NCBI GenBank assembly: GCA_025931335.1
Contig: JAICNG010000006.1
Location: 1-63,939, forward strand
Reading direction: 5' to 3'
Length of the DNA stretch: 63,939 bases
DNA from: Gemmatimonadaceae bacterium
Lineage (GTDB): Bacteria; Gemmatimonadota; Gemmatimonadetes; Gemmatimonadales; Gemmatimonadaceae
In this document: positions 1 through 7,955 of the stretch, piece by piece
Layout: each line of letters opens with the position of its first letter
Position numbering within the stretch: position 1 is the first letter of the stretch
Notes under the pieces: generated by a model
The model's database searches: none
What the model was told of the DNA's origin: nothing
What the model saw: the letters and a program-made list of their open reading frames with translations, nothing else
Program-made: the position numbers and the translations under genes

Positions 1-506
1 CCAGCGAGCGGCGCGCGCACCGTCGCATCGTCGAGCCGCTGCTGTGCGAGATCGAGCGAGGCATCGGCCCGCGTCACCTGCGCCTGCGCGTTCGCGTAAT
101 CGAGCTGCGCCGTCTCGAGCTCCTGCGCGGTGATGATCTGCTGCTTGAACAGATCCTCCGAGCGCTTGCGCTGTGCCTGGGCGACCGCGACGCGCGCCTG
201 CGCCGCGCGCAGATCGGCGAGCGCCTGGTTGTACTGGTTGCGCACGTCGCGCGTGTCGACCTGCACGAGCAGGTCACCCGGCTTCACGCGCGTGCCCGTC
301 TCGACGGGCATGCGCTCGATTTGCCCCGAGGCCTTCGACTTCACCTCGATGACGTTGATGGGCTCGACCACGCCAGTCGCCTCGGCGTCGACGACGATGT
401 CGAGCCGCTCCACCGGAACAGTCTGGATGTTCGAGGCCTCTTCCCGCTCCCCCTTGCACGAGGCAAGCGTGACGAGAGCTACGAGTACAAAGGGCGTAAA
501 GCGCAA
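1..506 (-). CDS. Efflux membrane fusion protein (HlyD/RND MFP family), truncated by window edge
   Basis: This is the N-terminal 168 codons of a periplasmic adaptor that would bridge an inner-membrane pump and TolC. The start is read as TTG at 506 because GGAG lies 5 nt upstream and it gives a typical lipoprotein signal ending LVTLASC. After the lipobox there is a first barrel/lipoyl stretch (ATGVVEPINVIEVKSKASG) and an Ala/Gln-rich alpha-hairpin, then the returning lipoyl half (DDATVRAPLA), where the window ends. It follows the TolC-family gene in the same direction after a hairpin at 538-593, so it probably closes or continues an efflux operon whose pump gene lies outside the window. Confidence 0.85.
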   Translation of the reverse strand, partial: MRFTPFVLVALVTLASCKGEREEASNIQTVPVERLDIVVDAEATGVVEPINVIEVKSKASGQIERMPVETGTRVKPGDLLVQVDTRDVRNQYNQALADLRAAQARVAVAQAQRKRSEDLFKQQIITAQELETAQLDYANAQAQVTRADASLDLAQQRLDDATVRAPLA

Positions 507-537
507 AGGGATCTCCGTGTGGGTAGAGCGGGCCGAG

Positions 538-593
538 GGCCAGGGGCCAGCGGCCATGACCCCTACCCTGGGCCCGCTGGCTGGCCCCTGGCC
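538..593. repeat. Intercistronic inverted repeat, CAGGGGCCAG family
   Basis: The 14-bp arms 538-551 and 580-593 (GGCCAGGGGCCAGC and its complement) are perfect, with a 28-nt loop. The arms themselves iterate GGCCAGG/GGCCAG. It lies between the TolC gene stop (611) and the membrane-fusion start (506), with no U-tract. The same word family recurs at 19105-19195. Confidence 0.8.
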
Positions 594-610
594 CCTGGCG
601 CCTGACTCGC

Positions 611-1903
611 TCAAAGCGACCTGCCAACCAAAGCTTCCAGCTGCGCTTTGGCGATACGGTAATCGTAGCGCGCCTGGATCAACGCGGCGCGGGCGTTGTT
701 CAGCTCCGTTTGCGATGTCAGCAGATCGAGCAGCCGCGACGCACCCACCGCATACCGCTGTTGCTGCACACGCACGTCCTCCTCGGCGGCCGCCACGCTC
801 GCGCTCTGAATCGCGATGCGGGCTTCCGCGGTGCGGAGGGCGCCGAGGAACTGCGAGAGCTGCTGCTGGGCGCCGAACTGCGCGTCGCGAAGCGCCGCCG
901 AGGCGTTCGCTTCCTGCACGTCCGCGCTCACCCGCTGTTCCTCGCGGTTGAGCCGGTTGAACAGCGGATATGACGCGGTGAAGCGCAGATTGCTCGAATA
1001 GCGGAAGGGATCGTTCCATCCGTACCCCAGGTCATCGCCGTTCGACCCGCGCGAGTACGACATGCTGATCGTCGGGAAGTACGACGACCGCGCCGCCCGC
1101 TGGCTGGCGCGGGCCACCTGCCACTGCGCGGCCGCCTCACGAATCGCTGGCCCGTCGAGCGCGAGCCGCTCGAGGCTCGCGCTGTCGACCGCGATGGTCT
1201 GTGCGCCGAGCGCGTCTTCCGCCGGCGTGACGGGGAAGGGCGTCGCCACCAGGCGCGTCAACGTCGCCTCGGCGGTGCGAAGCGCGTTCTGCGCGGAGAT
1301 CAGTGCCAGCTGCGCGTTGCCGATCTGGATGACGGTGCGCAGCGAGTCGCTCTTCGTCGCCGCGCCGGCGGCCATCCGCGCCGTCGCGGTGCGCATCTGG
1401 AGCTGTGCCTCCTCGAGCTGCGTGCGAGCGGCGGCCTCGGACTCACGGGCCGCCAGGCCGTCGTAGTACGCCTGCTTTACGCTGAGGGCGATCTGGAAGC
1501 GCTGATCCACGTCGTTCGCTTCGGCCGCGTCCTGCTGTGCGCGCGCGCGTCGCAGCTCGTAGAACCGGGAGCCGCCGTCGAAGAGCTGGATGCTCATCGA
1601 CGCGCCCGCCGAGCTCGACCAGGGGGATTCGTCCCCCACCGGGCGGCCGGCCTGAATGGTCCGCGTGCCTCCTTCCCACGAGCGCGACATGTTCAGGTTC
1701 ACGTCGGGGAGGAACGATGCGTAGGCACCGCGGACGGTCGCATCGCTCGTGCGAAGCTGCCCGCGCGATTGCACGGCGCTTGGCGCGTTGCGCTGCGCAA
1801 GCTGCACGGCCTCGTCGAGCGTGATCGGCCGCGGCGCTTCCTGCGCGCTCGCGAGGCCGGTCCACGCGACGGCGGCGATCGCCAGATATCGAGTACGCGA
1901 CAT
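611..1903 (-). CDS. TolC-family outer membrane efflux protein
   Basis: This 430-residue protein is the outer-membrane channel of a tripartite efflux system. An N-terminal signal peptide ends TGLASAQ, and the mature start ITLDEAVQLAQRNAP is the classic TolC-family opening. Two OEP repeats follow, with long heptad-rich helices and a C-terminal SRLLDLLTSQTELNNAR motif. The start ATG at 1903 overlaps the upstream stop by 1 nt (TGATG), indicating translational coupling to the Spy-like gene. The in-frame extension upstream to 2437 is rejected because it would run through two better-supported genes. Confidence 0.92.
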   Translation of the reverse strand: MSRTRYLAIAAVAWTGLASAQEAPRPITLDEAVQLAQRNAPSAVQSRGQLRTSDATVRGAYASFLPDVNLNMSRSWEGGTRTIQAGRPVGDESPWSSSAGASMSIQLFDGGSRFYELRRARAQQDAAEANDVDQRFQIALSVKQAYYDGLAARESEAAARTQLEEAQLQMRTATARMAAGAATKSDSLRTVIQIGNAQLALISAQNALRTAEATLTRLVATPFPVTPAEDALGAQTIAVDSASLERLALDGPAIREAAAQWQVARASQRAARSSYFPTISMSYSRGSNGDDLGYGWNDPFRYSSNLRFTASYPLFNRLNREEQRVSADVQEANASAALRDAQFGAQQQLSQFLGALRTAEARIAIQSASVAAAEEDVRVQQQRYAVGASRLLDLLTSQTELNNARAALIQARYDYRIAKAQLEALVGRSL

Positions 1904-2274
1904 CACCTGGTCTTCTTCTCCTTCTCCGAGTCCTTTCGCGCGAGCAGCTCGTCGAACTGAGCGCGCTGCGCGTCGTTGAGCACGCGGCGGATCTGCTGCC
2001 GCGCCGTGTCGCGCACGGCGACCATCTGCGGCCGCACCGTCGAGATCACCGCGCGCATCTCGCGATGGCGCCGCTCGACGATGCTGTCCACCGCCGCCGA
2101 TTGCTCGGGCGTGAGGTGGAGCTCCTCCGTCAACCATGCGAACGATCGACGGTTGTCGCCGCTCTTCGCGCATCGGTCGCTGGTGAGCACCCGATCGGCG
2201 GTAAAGCCCAGCGCTCCTCCGACGAGAAGCGCGCCCAGCAGGAACATCAGCGCGAGACTTCGCGAGCGCTGCAT
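1903..2274 (-). CDS. Spy/CpxP/CnrX-like periplasmic LTxxQ protein
   Basis: This 123-residue protein has a hydrophobic N-terminus (residues 8-25) that anchors it in or exports it across the inner membrane. The rest is charged and helical, with the signature LTPEQ near residue 54 and RRHREMRAV near residue 69. Spy/CpxP/CnrX proteins act as periplasmic chaperones or metal sensors. Its position between a candidate anti-sigma gene and an efflux TolC gene favours a sensory role. The HREM group resembles, but does not exactly match, the His/Met ligand spacing of CnrX, so metal binding is inference. Confidence 0.75.
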   Translation of the reverse strand: MQRSRSLALMFLLGALLVGGALGFTADRVLTSDRCAKSGDNRRSFAWLTEELHLTPEQSAAVDSIVERRHREMRAVISTVRPQMVAVRDTARQQIRRVLNDAQRAQFDELLARKDSEKEKKTR

Positions 2275-2288
2275 GTCGTACTCCGAGT

Positions 2289-2648
2289 TTAGGGTTCGAT
2301 GACGTAGCGGAGGGTTGCCTCACGCCCGTCCGGTTCTGTGACTTCCGTGGCGACCCGAGCGGTATACGAGATCGGCGTTTCGAGCAGCGTCGCCATCTCG
2401 CGCGCTTCCACGTCGTGCGTTCGCACCAGCGCCGCACCGGTGATGAGCGCCGCCAGCGCGGCGGCGATCAGCCCCGCGCCGGTCCACCGCGCGAAGGGCG
2501 CCGTCCAGTCCTCGTCTTCGGCCAGACGCGCCAGCATGGTGGCCTCGAGCGCGCTCCAGTAGGCCGCGTCGTCCGGCGGCGCCAGCAACGCGCGCAGCGC
2601 CGCGGTGATCCGCGGATCCTCCGGCTCGATGTGATGACTGTCGATCAT
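2289..2648 (-). CDS. Small single-pass membrane protein, candidate anti-sigma factor
   Basis: This 119-residue product starts at ATG 2648, which overlaps the sigma-factor stop by 4 nt (ATGA), so the two are coupled. About 55 N-terminal cytoplasmic residues (acidic, PEDPRITAALRALLAPPDD) precede one transmembrane segment at about residues 59-78 and a periplasmic tail of about 40 residues. No HxxxCxxC zinc motif is present, so it is not a ZAS-type anti-sigma. Calling it an anti-sigma rests on topology and coupling only. The gene order matches cnrY/cnrX-type modules in concept. Confidence 0.6.
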   Translation of the reverse strand: MIDSHHIEPEDPRITAALRALLAPPDDAAYWSALEATMLARLAEDEDWTAPFARWTGAGLIAAALAALITGAALVRTHDVEAREMATLLETPISYTARVATEVTEPDGREATLRYVIEP

Positions 2649-3247
2649 GAGTCGCTCCGTGTATCGCTCAACAAGCGCCGCAAGGTCGCGCGCGCGTGGT
2701 GCAAATCCGACCTGGCCGTTCCCTCCGGGATGCCGAGCATCTCGCCGATCTCGGCGTGCCGATAGCCCTCGACATCGTGCAGCACGATCACCGACCGTTG
2801 ACGCTCCGTCAGCCGCTCCAGTGCCGCGCTCAAGCGGCGCCTCAACTCGTCCGATTCCGCGGGATCGCGGAAGGGGAGTGCAATCGTTTCTGGCAACGTG
2901 CCCGCCGTTCGAACCTTTCGACGGCGCTGCAGATCGAGCGCCGCGTTCGCGACGATGCGATGCAGCCACGCGCCAAACGGCTCGCCCGGCCTGAAGCGCG
3001 CCAACGCGCGGTACGCGTGCAGGAACCCGTCCTGCACCGCATCCTCCGCGTCGTGATGATCGAGCACGATCGCTCGCGCGACCGCATAGACCCGCCGCTG
3101 ATACACACGAACCAGCTCCGCGAACGCCTCGCGGCTGCCCCGCTGAGCGGACAGCACGAGCTCGCGCTCGCGCGCCCGGTCATCAGGCACGTGGAGGGCG
3201 CTGCCCGCGGTGGGGCGCGTCGGAGGGGAAACGGCGGTCGCGATCAT
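2645..3247 (-). CDS. ECF-family RNA polymerase sigma factor
   Basis: This 200-residue sigma-70 factor contains only regions 2 and 4. Region 2 includes FAELVRVYQRRVY and DAEDAVQDGFLHAY (residues 40-85), with a region 2.4-like PFGAWLHRIVANAALD. Region 4 includes LTERQRSVIVLHDVEGYRHAEIGEMLG followed by IPEGTARSDLHHAR (about 142-190). It heads the operon that includes the candidate anti-sigma, Spy-like and efflux genes. Upstream, an AAC-containing and a CGTAC-containing element could be an ECF-type autoregulated promoter, but this is weak. Confidence 0.93.
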   Translation of the reverse strand: MIATAVSPPTRPTAGSALHVPDDRARERELVLSAQRGSREAFAELVRVYQRRVYAVARAIVLDHHDAEDAVQDGFLHAYRALARFRPGEPFGAWLHRIVANAALDLQRRRKVRTAGTLPETIALPFRDPAESDELRRRLSAALERLTERQRSVIVLHDVEGYRHAEIGEMLGIPEGTARSDLHHARATLRRLLSDTRSDS

Positions 3248-3304
3248 CTACCAGACGTCCTGCATCACGTACGCGCCGCTCGGGCAAAACGTTGGGTGAT
3301 GACA

Positions 3305-3931
3305 CTACCCGCCAGCCGGCGCCGGTGCCCCCTGGGCGGGTGGGGTTCCCGCGAGCCCGATCGCGACCGCCTCGCGCCGCATGGCGTCGATCACGAACTG
3401 AATGTGCGTGTCGAGGTCGACGCCCAGCTCCTCGGCGCCGCTCACGACATCCTCGCGGCTCACGCCACGGGCGAATGCCTTGTCCTTCATCTTCTTCCGC
3501 ACCGACTTCGCATCGACCTCGTGGACGCTCTTCGACGGCCTCACGAGCGCGGTGGCGGTGACCAGCCCGGTGAGCTCGTCGACCGCGAACAGCGTCTTCG
3601 CCATCCGCGACGTGCGCGCCACCCCGGAGTACTGGGCGTGGCCGAGAATCGCCTCGAGGATGTCCTCCGGCCAGCCGTGCTCCCGCAGGATGCGGACACC
3701 TTCGGCCGGGTGCCCGGTGGTCGGCGAATGCTCCTGGTTCGGCCAGCGCTCGTAGTCGAAGTCGTGGATGAGTCCGGTGAGCCCCCACCGCTCCGGATCC
3801 TCACCAAAATGCACGGCGTACGCGCGCATGGAGGCCTCGACGGCGAGCATGTGCTTTCGCAGGGAGTCGCTCTGGGTGTACTCGTGGAGGAGAGCGACGG
3901 CGGCAGGCCGCGGGGGGAGCGCCTGAGTCAT
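3305..3931 (-). CDS. HD-domain phosphohydrolase-like protein
   Basis: This 208-residue soluble protein has the HD-superfamily metal motif LTGLIHDFDYERW (about residues 51-63). A preceding His in SLRKHMLAVEASM and later HSPTTGHPAEG and LGHAQYSG supply further metal ligands typical of the YqeK/HDIG-like group. A Pro/Ala/Gly-rich C-terminal tail closes it. HD proteins of this size usually act on phosphoester or nucleotide substrates, and the specific substrate cannot be read from sequence. It runs in the same direction as the sigma operon, with a 57-bp gap between them. Confidence 0.8.
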   Translation of the reverse strand: MTQALPPRPAAVALLHEYTQSDSLRKHMLAVEASMRAYAVHFGEDPERWGLTGLIHDFDYERWPNQEHSPTTGHPAEGVRILREHGWPEDILEAILGHAQYSGVARTSRMAKTLFAVDELTGLVTATALVRPSKSVHEVDAKSVRKKMKDKAFARGVSREDVVSGAEELGVDLDTHIQFVIDAMRREAVAIGLAGTPPAQGAPAPAGG

Positions 3932-3969
3932 GAGGGGGCGTGGGCGTTAGGGACGAAGGACCTCGACGC

Positions 3970-4575
3970 TCATGCATGAAGGTAGATGACCCTCCACCTC
4001 GCCGGGAGATCGCGTGCGCCCATGAGGAGCTCGACCGTCTCCGGATTGACGCCGTGTGGAGCGAGCCACTCGTGGAGATATGCACCGGCGTCGCTGGGCG
4101 GGCGCGGTTGCGGGTGGCCGGACGGGCCGACCGCCACGCGATCCTTCACCGCCGTGATGACGTCGACCGCGCGGCCGCTCTTGAACGCGATGCCGACCAG
4201 GTGCCATGGCTTCGGGCGGGAGGCGAACCCGAATACCGTCGCGCGGCGGGAGAGCGCGCGCGCGAGCACGCTGAGCGCGGGTGGAAGCGCCATCTCCATC
4301 CGCGTCGCGGCGGGCAGTCCCTCGGCCAGCTCGAGCGCCGCGCCCCAGGCGGTCGCGTCGGCGTAGCCGGTCCATTCGCGGATGAGGGTGAGCTCCGGCT
4401 GCACGGCGTCGACGTCGAAGAAGCGCTCCTCGCTTCGAGCGATCGGCTCGGCGTGGGGCGGGGGAGGCGCAGCCGCTCTCTCGAACCCTCGTTCGCCAAG
4501 CACATCGTCGAGGGCCCTCTCCGCCTCGGCGGCCGGGAGCACTACCAGGAGCGCTTCGCGCGTTTCCGTTGCCAT
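3970..4575 (-). CDS. Conserved hypothetical protein (201 aa)
   Basis: I do not recognise this family. The 201-residue protein has no signal peptide or membrane segment. Its middle (ALPPALSVLARALSRRATVFGFASRPKPWHLVGIAFKSGRAVDVITAVKD) looks like an alpha/beta core, and it ends with an unstructured PSGHPQPRPPSD linker and a short C-terminal domain. It lies 38 nt upstream of the HD gene on the same strand and could be co-transcribed with it. Codon use is like that of its neighbours, so it is taken as a real gene. Confidence 0.6.
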   Translation of the reverse strand: MATETREALLVVLPAAEAERALDDVLGERGFERAAAPPPPHAEPIARSEERFFDVDAVQPELTLIREWTGYADATAWGAALELAEGLPAATRMEMALPPALSVLARALSRRATVFGFASRPKPWHLVGIAFKSGRAVDVITAVKDRVAVGPSGHPQPRPPSDAGAYLHEWLAPHGVNPETVELLMGARDLPARWRVIYLHA

Positions 4576-4656
4576 GGGAGGGAAGCGTCGAATGAAACGA
4601 CAGCGAGCGCAAGTCCGTAGTGATGCCCGTCAGGCGCACTTCACTCGGAGGGTGGC

Positions 4657-5097
4657 ATGCGTACCTCGTTTGTCGCCGGCTCGCTTCTGCTCACGTCGCT
4701 CGCGCTCGCCGCGTGTCGCACCGCGGAAGGAGACCCGATTCCTCGCAGCCTCCCGGGAGTGTACGAGTACGACGCCGAGGGCCGGGCCTTTGGGCACCCC
4801 TGGGAGTTCCACGTCGCGCTCGAGCTCCGTCGTGATGGCCGATACGAGATGATCACCGAGGCCAACATCGACGGCGATCGGGATCGCGATGTCGACAGCG
4901 GGCGGTACATGGTCCGCGACGGCGTGGTCTTCCTGTCCAGGAACGGCGCCCAGCGCGTCAATCCCGACGATGCGCACCAGCTCGACATTCGCGGCGATTC
5001 GCTGCGAGCCGACATGCCGTGGATCGCGAATGCGGCGCTGCGGCTTGCCGGCGCGTCCAAGCCCATCCTCGTCCGACGCGATCGCATCGGAGACTGA
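4657..5097 (+). CDS. Lipoprotein of unknown function
   Basis: This 146-residue protein has a signal peptide with lipobox LALAACR, followed by a globular beta-rich domain (GVYEYDAEGRAFGHPWEFHV, VFLSRNGAQRV). The start ATG at 4657 follows GGAGGGTGGC. The repeated 'expected value versus display' beta pattern is reminiscent of lipocalin-like or small surface lipoproteins, but no family is recognised. It is divergent from the 201-residue hypothetical and is followed 99 bp later by the SPFH-like lipoprotein. Confidence 0.65.
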   Translation: MRTSFVAGSLLLTSLALAACRTAEGDPIPRSLPGVYEYDAEGRAFGHPWEFHVALELRRDGRYEMITEANIDGDRDRDVDSGRYMVRDGVVFLSRNGAQRVNPDDAHQLDIRGDSLRADMPWIANAALRLAGASKPILVRRDRIGD

Positions 5098-5196
5098 AAC
5101 CGCGGCCAGTCGTCCATTCCTGGGGTGCGCGTTGAGGCGGAGCGCGCGCCGGACGGCCGTCCACCCGCCCCGACAATTCAGATCGAGGTAGGAAAG

Positions 5197-5991
5197 ATGC
5201 GGAGCTCATTCGCGCTGCTCGCGGCGGCCCTCGTCGTTGCGGGATGCTCATCCGTGGACACCACCGAACACTGCGTGCTCACGCGATACGGCAGGATCAT
5301 CGAGCCGCGCATGAGCACAGGGTTGAACTTCACGCCCCTGGCCAAGGCGACGTGCTTCTCGATGACCGACAAGAACTTCCCCGAGGCGGGTGGGAAGGAA
5401 ACGATGGAAGCGCAGACTCGTGATCCGATCACCGTCGTCGGTGACGTCGGCATCGTCTACGCGTACGATCCGGCGACGATTCTCCAGCTGTTCGAGGACA
5501 AGCGCACGCCGGAGGCTGCGGAGGCGGAGATCCTGAACGCGGTGCGCGAAGGGTATCGCAACGCACTCGCGAGCTGGACCGTGTCGCAGATTTTCTCCGC
5601 CGATCGGGCCTCACTCTCCGACTCCGTACGGTCGCACATTCAGCGCAAGCTGGGTGGACGTGCGATCGTGAAGCAGGTGTTCGTCCGCGACATCAAGGCG
5701 CCGGCGGCAATCGAGGCGGCGCGCATCGAGGCGGCGAAGCAGGCGCAGATTCTCGACCGGGCGATCAAGCAGTTCCAGATCGACTCGGTGAACGCGCGCG
5801 CGACGGTGATCGGCGCCGAAGCGCAGGCGACGGCGAAGCGGCTCGAGGCGCAGGCGTATTCGCAGAACCGCGAGCTACTTCAGCTGCGGATCGCCGAGGC
5901 GCAGGCGAAGGGGCTGTCGGAGGCGTGCAAGGGGGTGACGACGTGCGTCATTGGAGGCAGCGTCATCGACTCCTGGAAGTCTCCTCGCTAG
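5197..5991 (+). CDS. SPFH/prohibitin-like lipoprotein
   Basis: This 264-residue protein has a lipoprotein signal (LVVAGCSS) followed by an SPFH-type core. It shows PITVVGDVGIVYAYDPATI (about residues 78-97), a helical SIFSADRASL-type segment, and a long Ala/Glu-rich coiled coil (IEAARIEAAKQAQILDRAI and EAQATAKRLEAQAYSQN) typical of flotillin/prohibitin C-termini. Start ATG 5197 has AGGTAGGAAAG just upstream, which is better than the longer in-frame start at 5125. The likely role is a membrane-anchored oligomeric scaffold. The transcript ends at the strong terminator at 6069-6108. Confidence 0.8.
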   Translation: MRSSFALLAAALVVAGCSSVDTTEHCVLTRYGRIIEPRMSTGLNFTPLAKATCFSMTDKNFPEAGGKETMEAQTRDPITVVGDVGIVYAYDPATILQLFEDKRTPEAAEAEILNAVREGYRNALASWTVSQIFSADRASLSDSVRSHIQRKLGGRAIVKQVFVRDIKAPAAIEAARIEAAKQAQILDRAIKQFQIDSVNARATVIGAEAQATAKRLEAQAYSQNRELLQLRIAEAQAKGLSEACKGVTTCVIGGSVIDSWKSPR

Positions 5992-6020
5992 ATCGACGGC
6001 GGAGAACGCCAGGGGCCACA

Positions 6021-6150
6021 CCCGAAGACGTCAGGGATCAGACGTCAGGTTTCGGAGTTCAGCAACGACTACGGGGAGCCAGTATCGGCTCCCCGTAGGT
6101 TTTTTTTTCTGATCACTGACATCTGACGTCTGATCCCTCACGTCTTCGGG
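6021..6150. repeat. Long inverted repeat, GACGTCAG family, enclosing a terminator
   Basis: Arms 6021-6048 and 6123-6150 pair over 28 bp with one mismatch. Each contains GACGTCAGGGATCAGACGTCAG, i.e. GACGTCAG iterated. A canonical terminator hairpin sits inside the loop. The element lies between the convergent SPFH-like gene and the small membrane protein gene. The word family recurs at 15394-15506 and 37891-38010. Confidence 0.9.
6069..6108. terminator. Intrinsic terminator
   Basis: A perfect 12-bp GC-rich stem (CTACGGGGAGCC / GGCTCCCCGTAG) has a 6-nt loop AGTATC and is followed one base later by nine T residues on the plus strand. It terminates the SPFH-like gene that ends at 5991. It is the only textbook stem-plus-U-tract terminator found in the window. 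Confidence 0.92.
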
Positions 6151-6158
6151 TGTTGATC

Positions 6159-6395
6159 TCAGTGTGCGTCCGGCGCATGCCCCGCAGACGCGGTGTCTCC
6201 TGGCGGCGCGGGCGTCTGTCCCGCTGGTGCGGCCTGCGTTGCCGGAGCCGGGTGTGCCTGTTCTGCCGCGGCGTGTCCCGCGAAGGCACGGTTGGTGAGG
6301 GCGATGATCGTTGTGACAGCGGCGAGGAGGAAGATCACCGAGACCGCGAGGCCGATGAAGCCCGCGCTCATGTCGCCGGGGCGAGGAGAAGACAT
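6159..6395 (-). CDS. Small single-pass membrane protein with Ala/Pro/His-rich tail
   Basis: This 78-residue product starts at ATG 6395 (MSSPRPGDM). One transmembrane segment (GFIGLAVSVIFLLAAVTTIIAL, about residues 11-32) is followed by a low-complexity tail rich in Ala, Pro and His (HAAAEQAHPAPATQ). An upstream in-frame ATG at 6494 would add about 33 residues encoded entirely by an inverted repeat (6421-6497), so it is rejected. Function is unknown. Cyclophilin lies upstream on the same strand. Confidence 0.6.
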   Translation of the reverse strand: MSSPRPGDMSAGFIGLAVSVIFLLAAVTTIIALTNRAFAGHAAAEQAHPAPATQAAPAGQTPAPPGDTASAGHAPDAH

Positions 6396-6420
6396 GGGGT
6401 TCGAGTTTGGGTTCTGTGTC

Positions 6421-6497
6421 GGATTGCGGATTGCGGATTGCTGATTGCGGGTGCGGTTGTTCGCAATCCGCAGTCCGCAGTCAGCAATCAGCAATCG
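6421..6497. repeat. Inverted repeat, GGATTGC family
   Basis: The left arm (6421-6448) is four imperfect copies of GGATTGC. The right arm (about 6463-6497) has the complementary units GCAATCCGCAGTCC and GCAATCAGCAATC. It lies between the cyclophilin stop (6505) and the start of the small membrane protein (6395). The same words form a perfect hairpin at 24959-25020. Confidence 0.85.
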
Positions 6498-6504
6498 GGT
6501 GGCC

Positions 6505-6966
6505 TTACGAGACGCTCGCCTTGAGAATCTGATCGTTCGCCTTGATCTGCTTCATCACGTCCAGGCCCTTCGTGATGCGGCCGAAGACGGTGTGCACGCC
6601 GTCGAGGTGCTTGGTGTTCTGCTCACTGAGCACCATGAAGAACTGGCTGCCGCCGGTGTCCTTCCCGGCGTGGGCCATCGACAGCGCGCCGACGACGTGC
6701 TTCTGATTGCCGCCCTTCGTCTCGCACTTGATGGTCCATCCGGGGCCGCCGGTACCGACCGGTCCCTTGGCGTGCTCTCCGCCTTTCGAGTACGGATCGC
6801 CGCCCTGCACCACGAAGTCGGGGATGACGCGATGAAACTTCGTCCCGTCGTAGAACCCGCTGTTGGCGAGCTTCTCGAAGTTGGCCACCGTGGTCGGGGC
6901 GTCCTTGTCGTACAGTTCCGCGGTGATGGTCCCGCGGTTCGTTTCGATCGTGGCTGTTTTGGGCAT
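6505..6966 (-). CDS. Cyclophilin-type peptidyl-prolyl cis-trans isomerase
   Basis: This 153-residue cytoplasmic cyclophilin matches the compact bacterial PpiB class in length. Visible motifs are [15 protein letters not shown] (catalytic Arg and substrate groove), [27 protein letters not shown] (conserved FF, Leu, His and Phe of the active site) and [10 protein letters not shown]. The role is to speed proline isomerisation during folding. Start ATG 6966 ([12 protein letters not shown]) matches the family start. An alternative in-frame ATG at 7008 would add 14 residues with no better ribosome-binding site. Confidence 0.93.
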   Translation of the reverse strand: MPKTATIETNRGTITAELYDKDAPTTVANFEKLANSGFYDGTKFHRVIPDFVVQGGDPYSKGGEHAKGPVGTGGPGWTIKCETKGGNQKHVVGALSMAHAGKDTGGSQFFMVLSEQNTKHLDGVHTVFGRITKGLDVMKQIKANDQILKASVS

Positions 6967-7023
6967 GGGCGGAAGATAGTTGGTTGGCGGCCCGGTTAGG
7001 AACCTCAATGCCCAAGGGCAACT

Positions 7024-7180
7024 GCAACGGCCCTCTTACCGCGGAGGACGCAGAGGACGCGGAGGATTGGCATCCGAAAACTTCAACGGCGGGCCTTTGC
7101 AAAGGCATTTGCAGTTGAATTCCACGGCCTGGCAATCCCTCTGCGTCCTCCGACGCCCTCTGCGGTAAAGAAGCCGTTGC
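7024..7180. repeat. Long imperfect inverted repeat, CCGCAGAGGACGC type
   Basis: Left arm 7024-7072 and right arm 7130-7180 pair over about 50 bp with some mismatches. The unit is a run of GCAGAGGACGC/GCGGAGG. The inner part holds the perfect palindrome GCCTTTGCAAAGGC. It lies between the endonuclease III stop (7203) and the cyclophilin start (6966). A related element with CCGCAGA and GCAACTGC words is at 17820-17969. Confidence 0.8.
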
Positions 7181-7202
7181 CGTTGGCGTGTCGCTAGTCC
7201 GG

Positions 7203-7955
7203 TTATCGACGCTTTCCCGCGGTACTGCGGCCGCTCGCGCTCACAGGGATCACGAGCGACGACGGACACAAGTCGCACAACGGGCACTGCTCGCACAACG
7301 GCCTTCGCGCGACGCAGATCGCGCGACCGTGAAAGATCAGCAGATGCGAGAACAGCGTCCACTTCTCCCGCGGGACGACCTTCACCAGGTCCTGCTCGAT
7401 CTTCACCGCATCGGTCGCGCGCGTGAGGCCCAGCCTGAAGGACACGCGAGTGACGTGCGTGTCGACGACGATGCCCTCGTTGATGCCGAACGCGTTGCCG
7501 AGGACGACGTTCGCTGTCTTGCGTCCCACGCCGGGGAGGTGCGTCAGCTCGTCCATCGTCCGCGGGATCTCGCCGCGGTGCTGGTCGACGACCGCGTGCG
7601 CCATCCCGAGCAGGCTCTTCGTCTTGTTGCGGAAGAAGCCGGTGCTCTTGATGCGGTTCTCGAGATCCTCCGGCTCCGCATCGGCGAGGGCGGCGGCGTC
7701 GGGGAAGCGCGCGAACAGATCGGGCGTCACCATGTTGACGCGTACGTCGGTGCACTGCGCGCTCAGGATCGTCGCGACGAGCAGCTGATAGGCGTCGTTG
7801 TGATCGAGGGAGCACTTCGCGTCCGGGTAGGTCGCCTCGAGGCGCCGGATGTACTCGAGCGCGACGTCGCGGCCTACCTGCTTCGGCTTCTTCGGCAGCG
7901 CCTTACGAGTGACGAAGGGCGGTTTTGGCGGTGCGGCACTCGCCCGTGGGCTCAT
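7203..7955 (-). CDS. nth: Endonuclease III (DNA glycosylase/AP lyase)
   Basis: This 250-residue base-excision repair enzyme removes oxidised pyrimidines and cleaves abasic sites. The HhH motif LPGVGRKTANVVLG carries the catalytic Lys, and VDTHVTRVSFRLGL carries the catalytic Asp. The C-terminus holds the complete [4Fe-4S] motif C-x6-C-x2-C-x5-C (CVARRPLCEQCPLCDLC). A basic/proline extension (APPKPPFVTRKALPKKPK) precedes the core. Start ATG 7955 overlaps the PolX stop by 4 nt (ATGA), so the two repair genes are translationally coupled. Confidence 0.96.
   Translation of the reverse strand: MSPRASAAPPKPPFVTRKALPKKPKQVGRDVALEYIRRLEATYPDAKCSLDHNDAYQLLVATILSAQCTDVRVNMVTPDLFARFPDAAALADAEPEDLENRIKSTGFFRNKTKSLLGMAHAVVDQHRGEIPRTMDELTHLPGVGRKTANVVLGNAFGINEGIVVDTHVTRVSFRLGLTRATDAVKIEQDLVKVVPREKWTLFSHLLIFHGRAICVARRPLCEQCPLCDLCPSSLVIPVSASGRSTAGKRR

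Noticed and set aside
6159-6494. 111-codon version of the small membrane protein
   Set aside because: The extra N-terminal residues are a translation of an inverted repeat and are not a plausible protein start.
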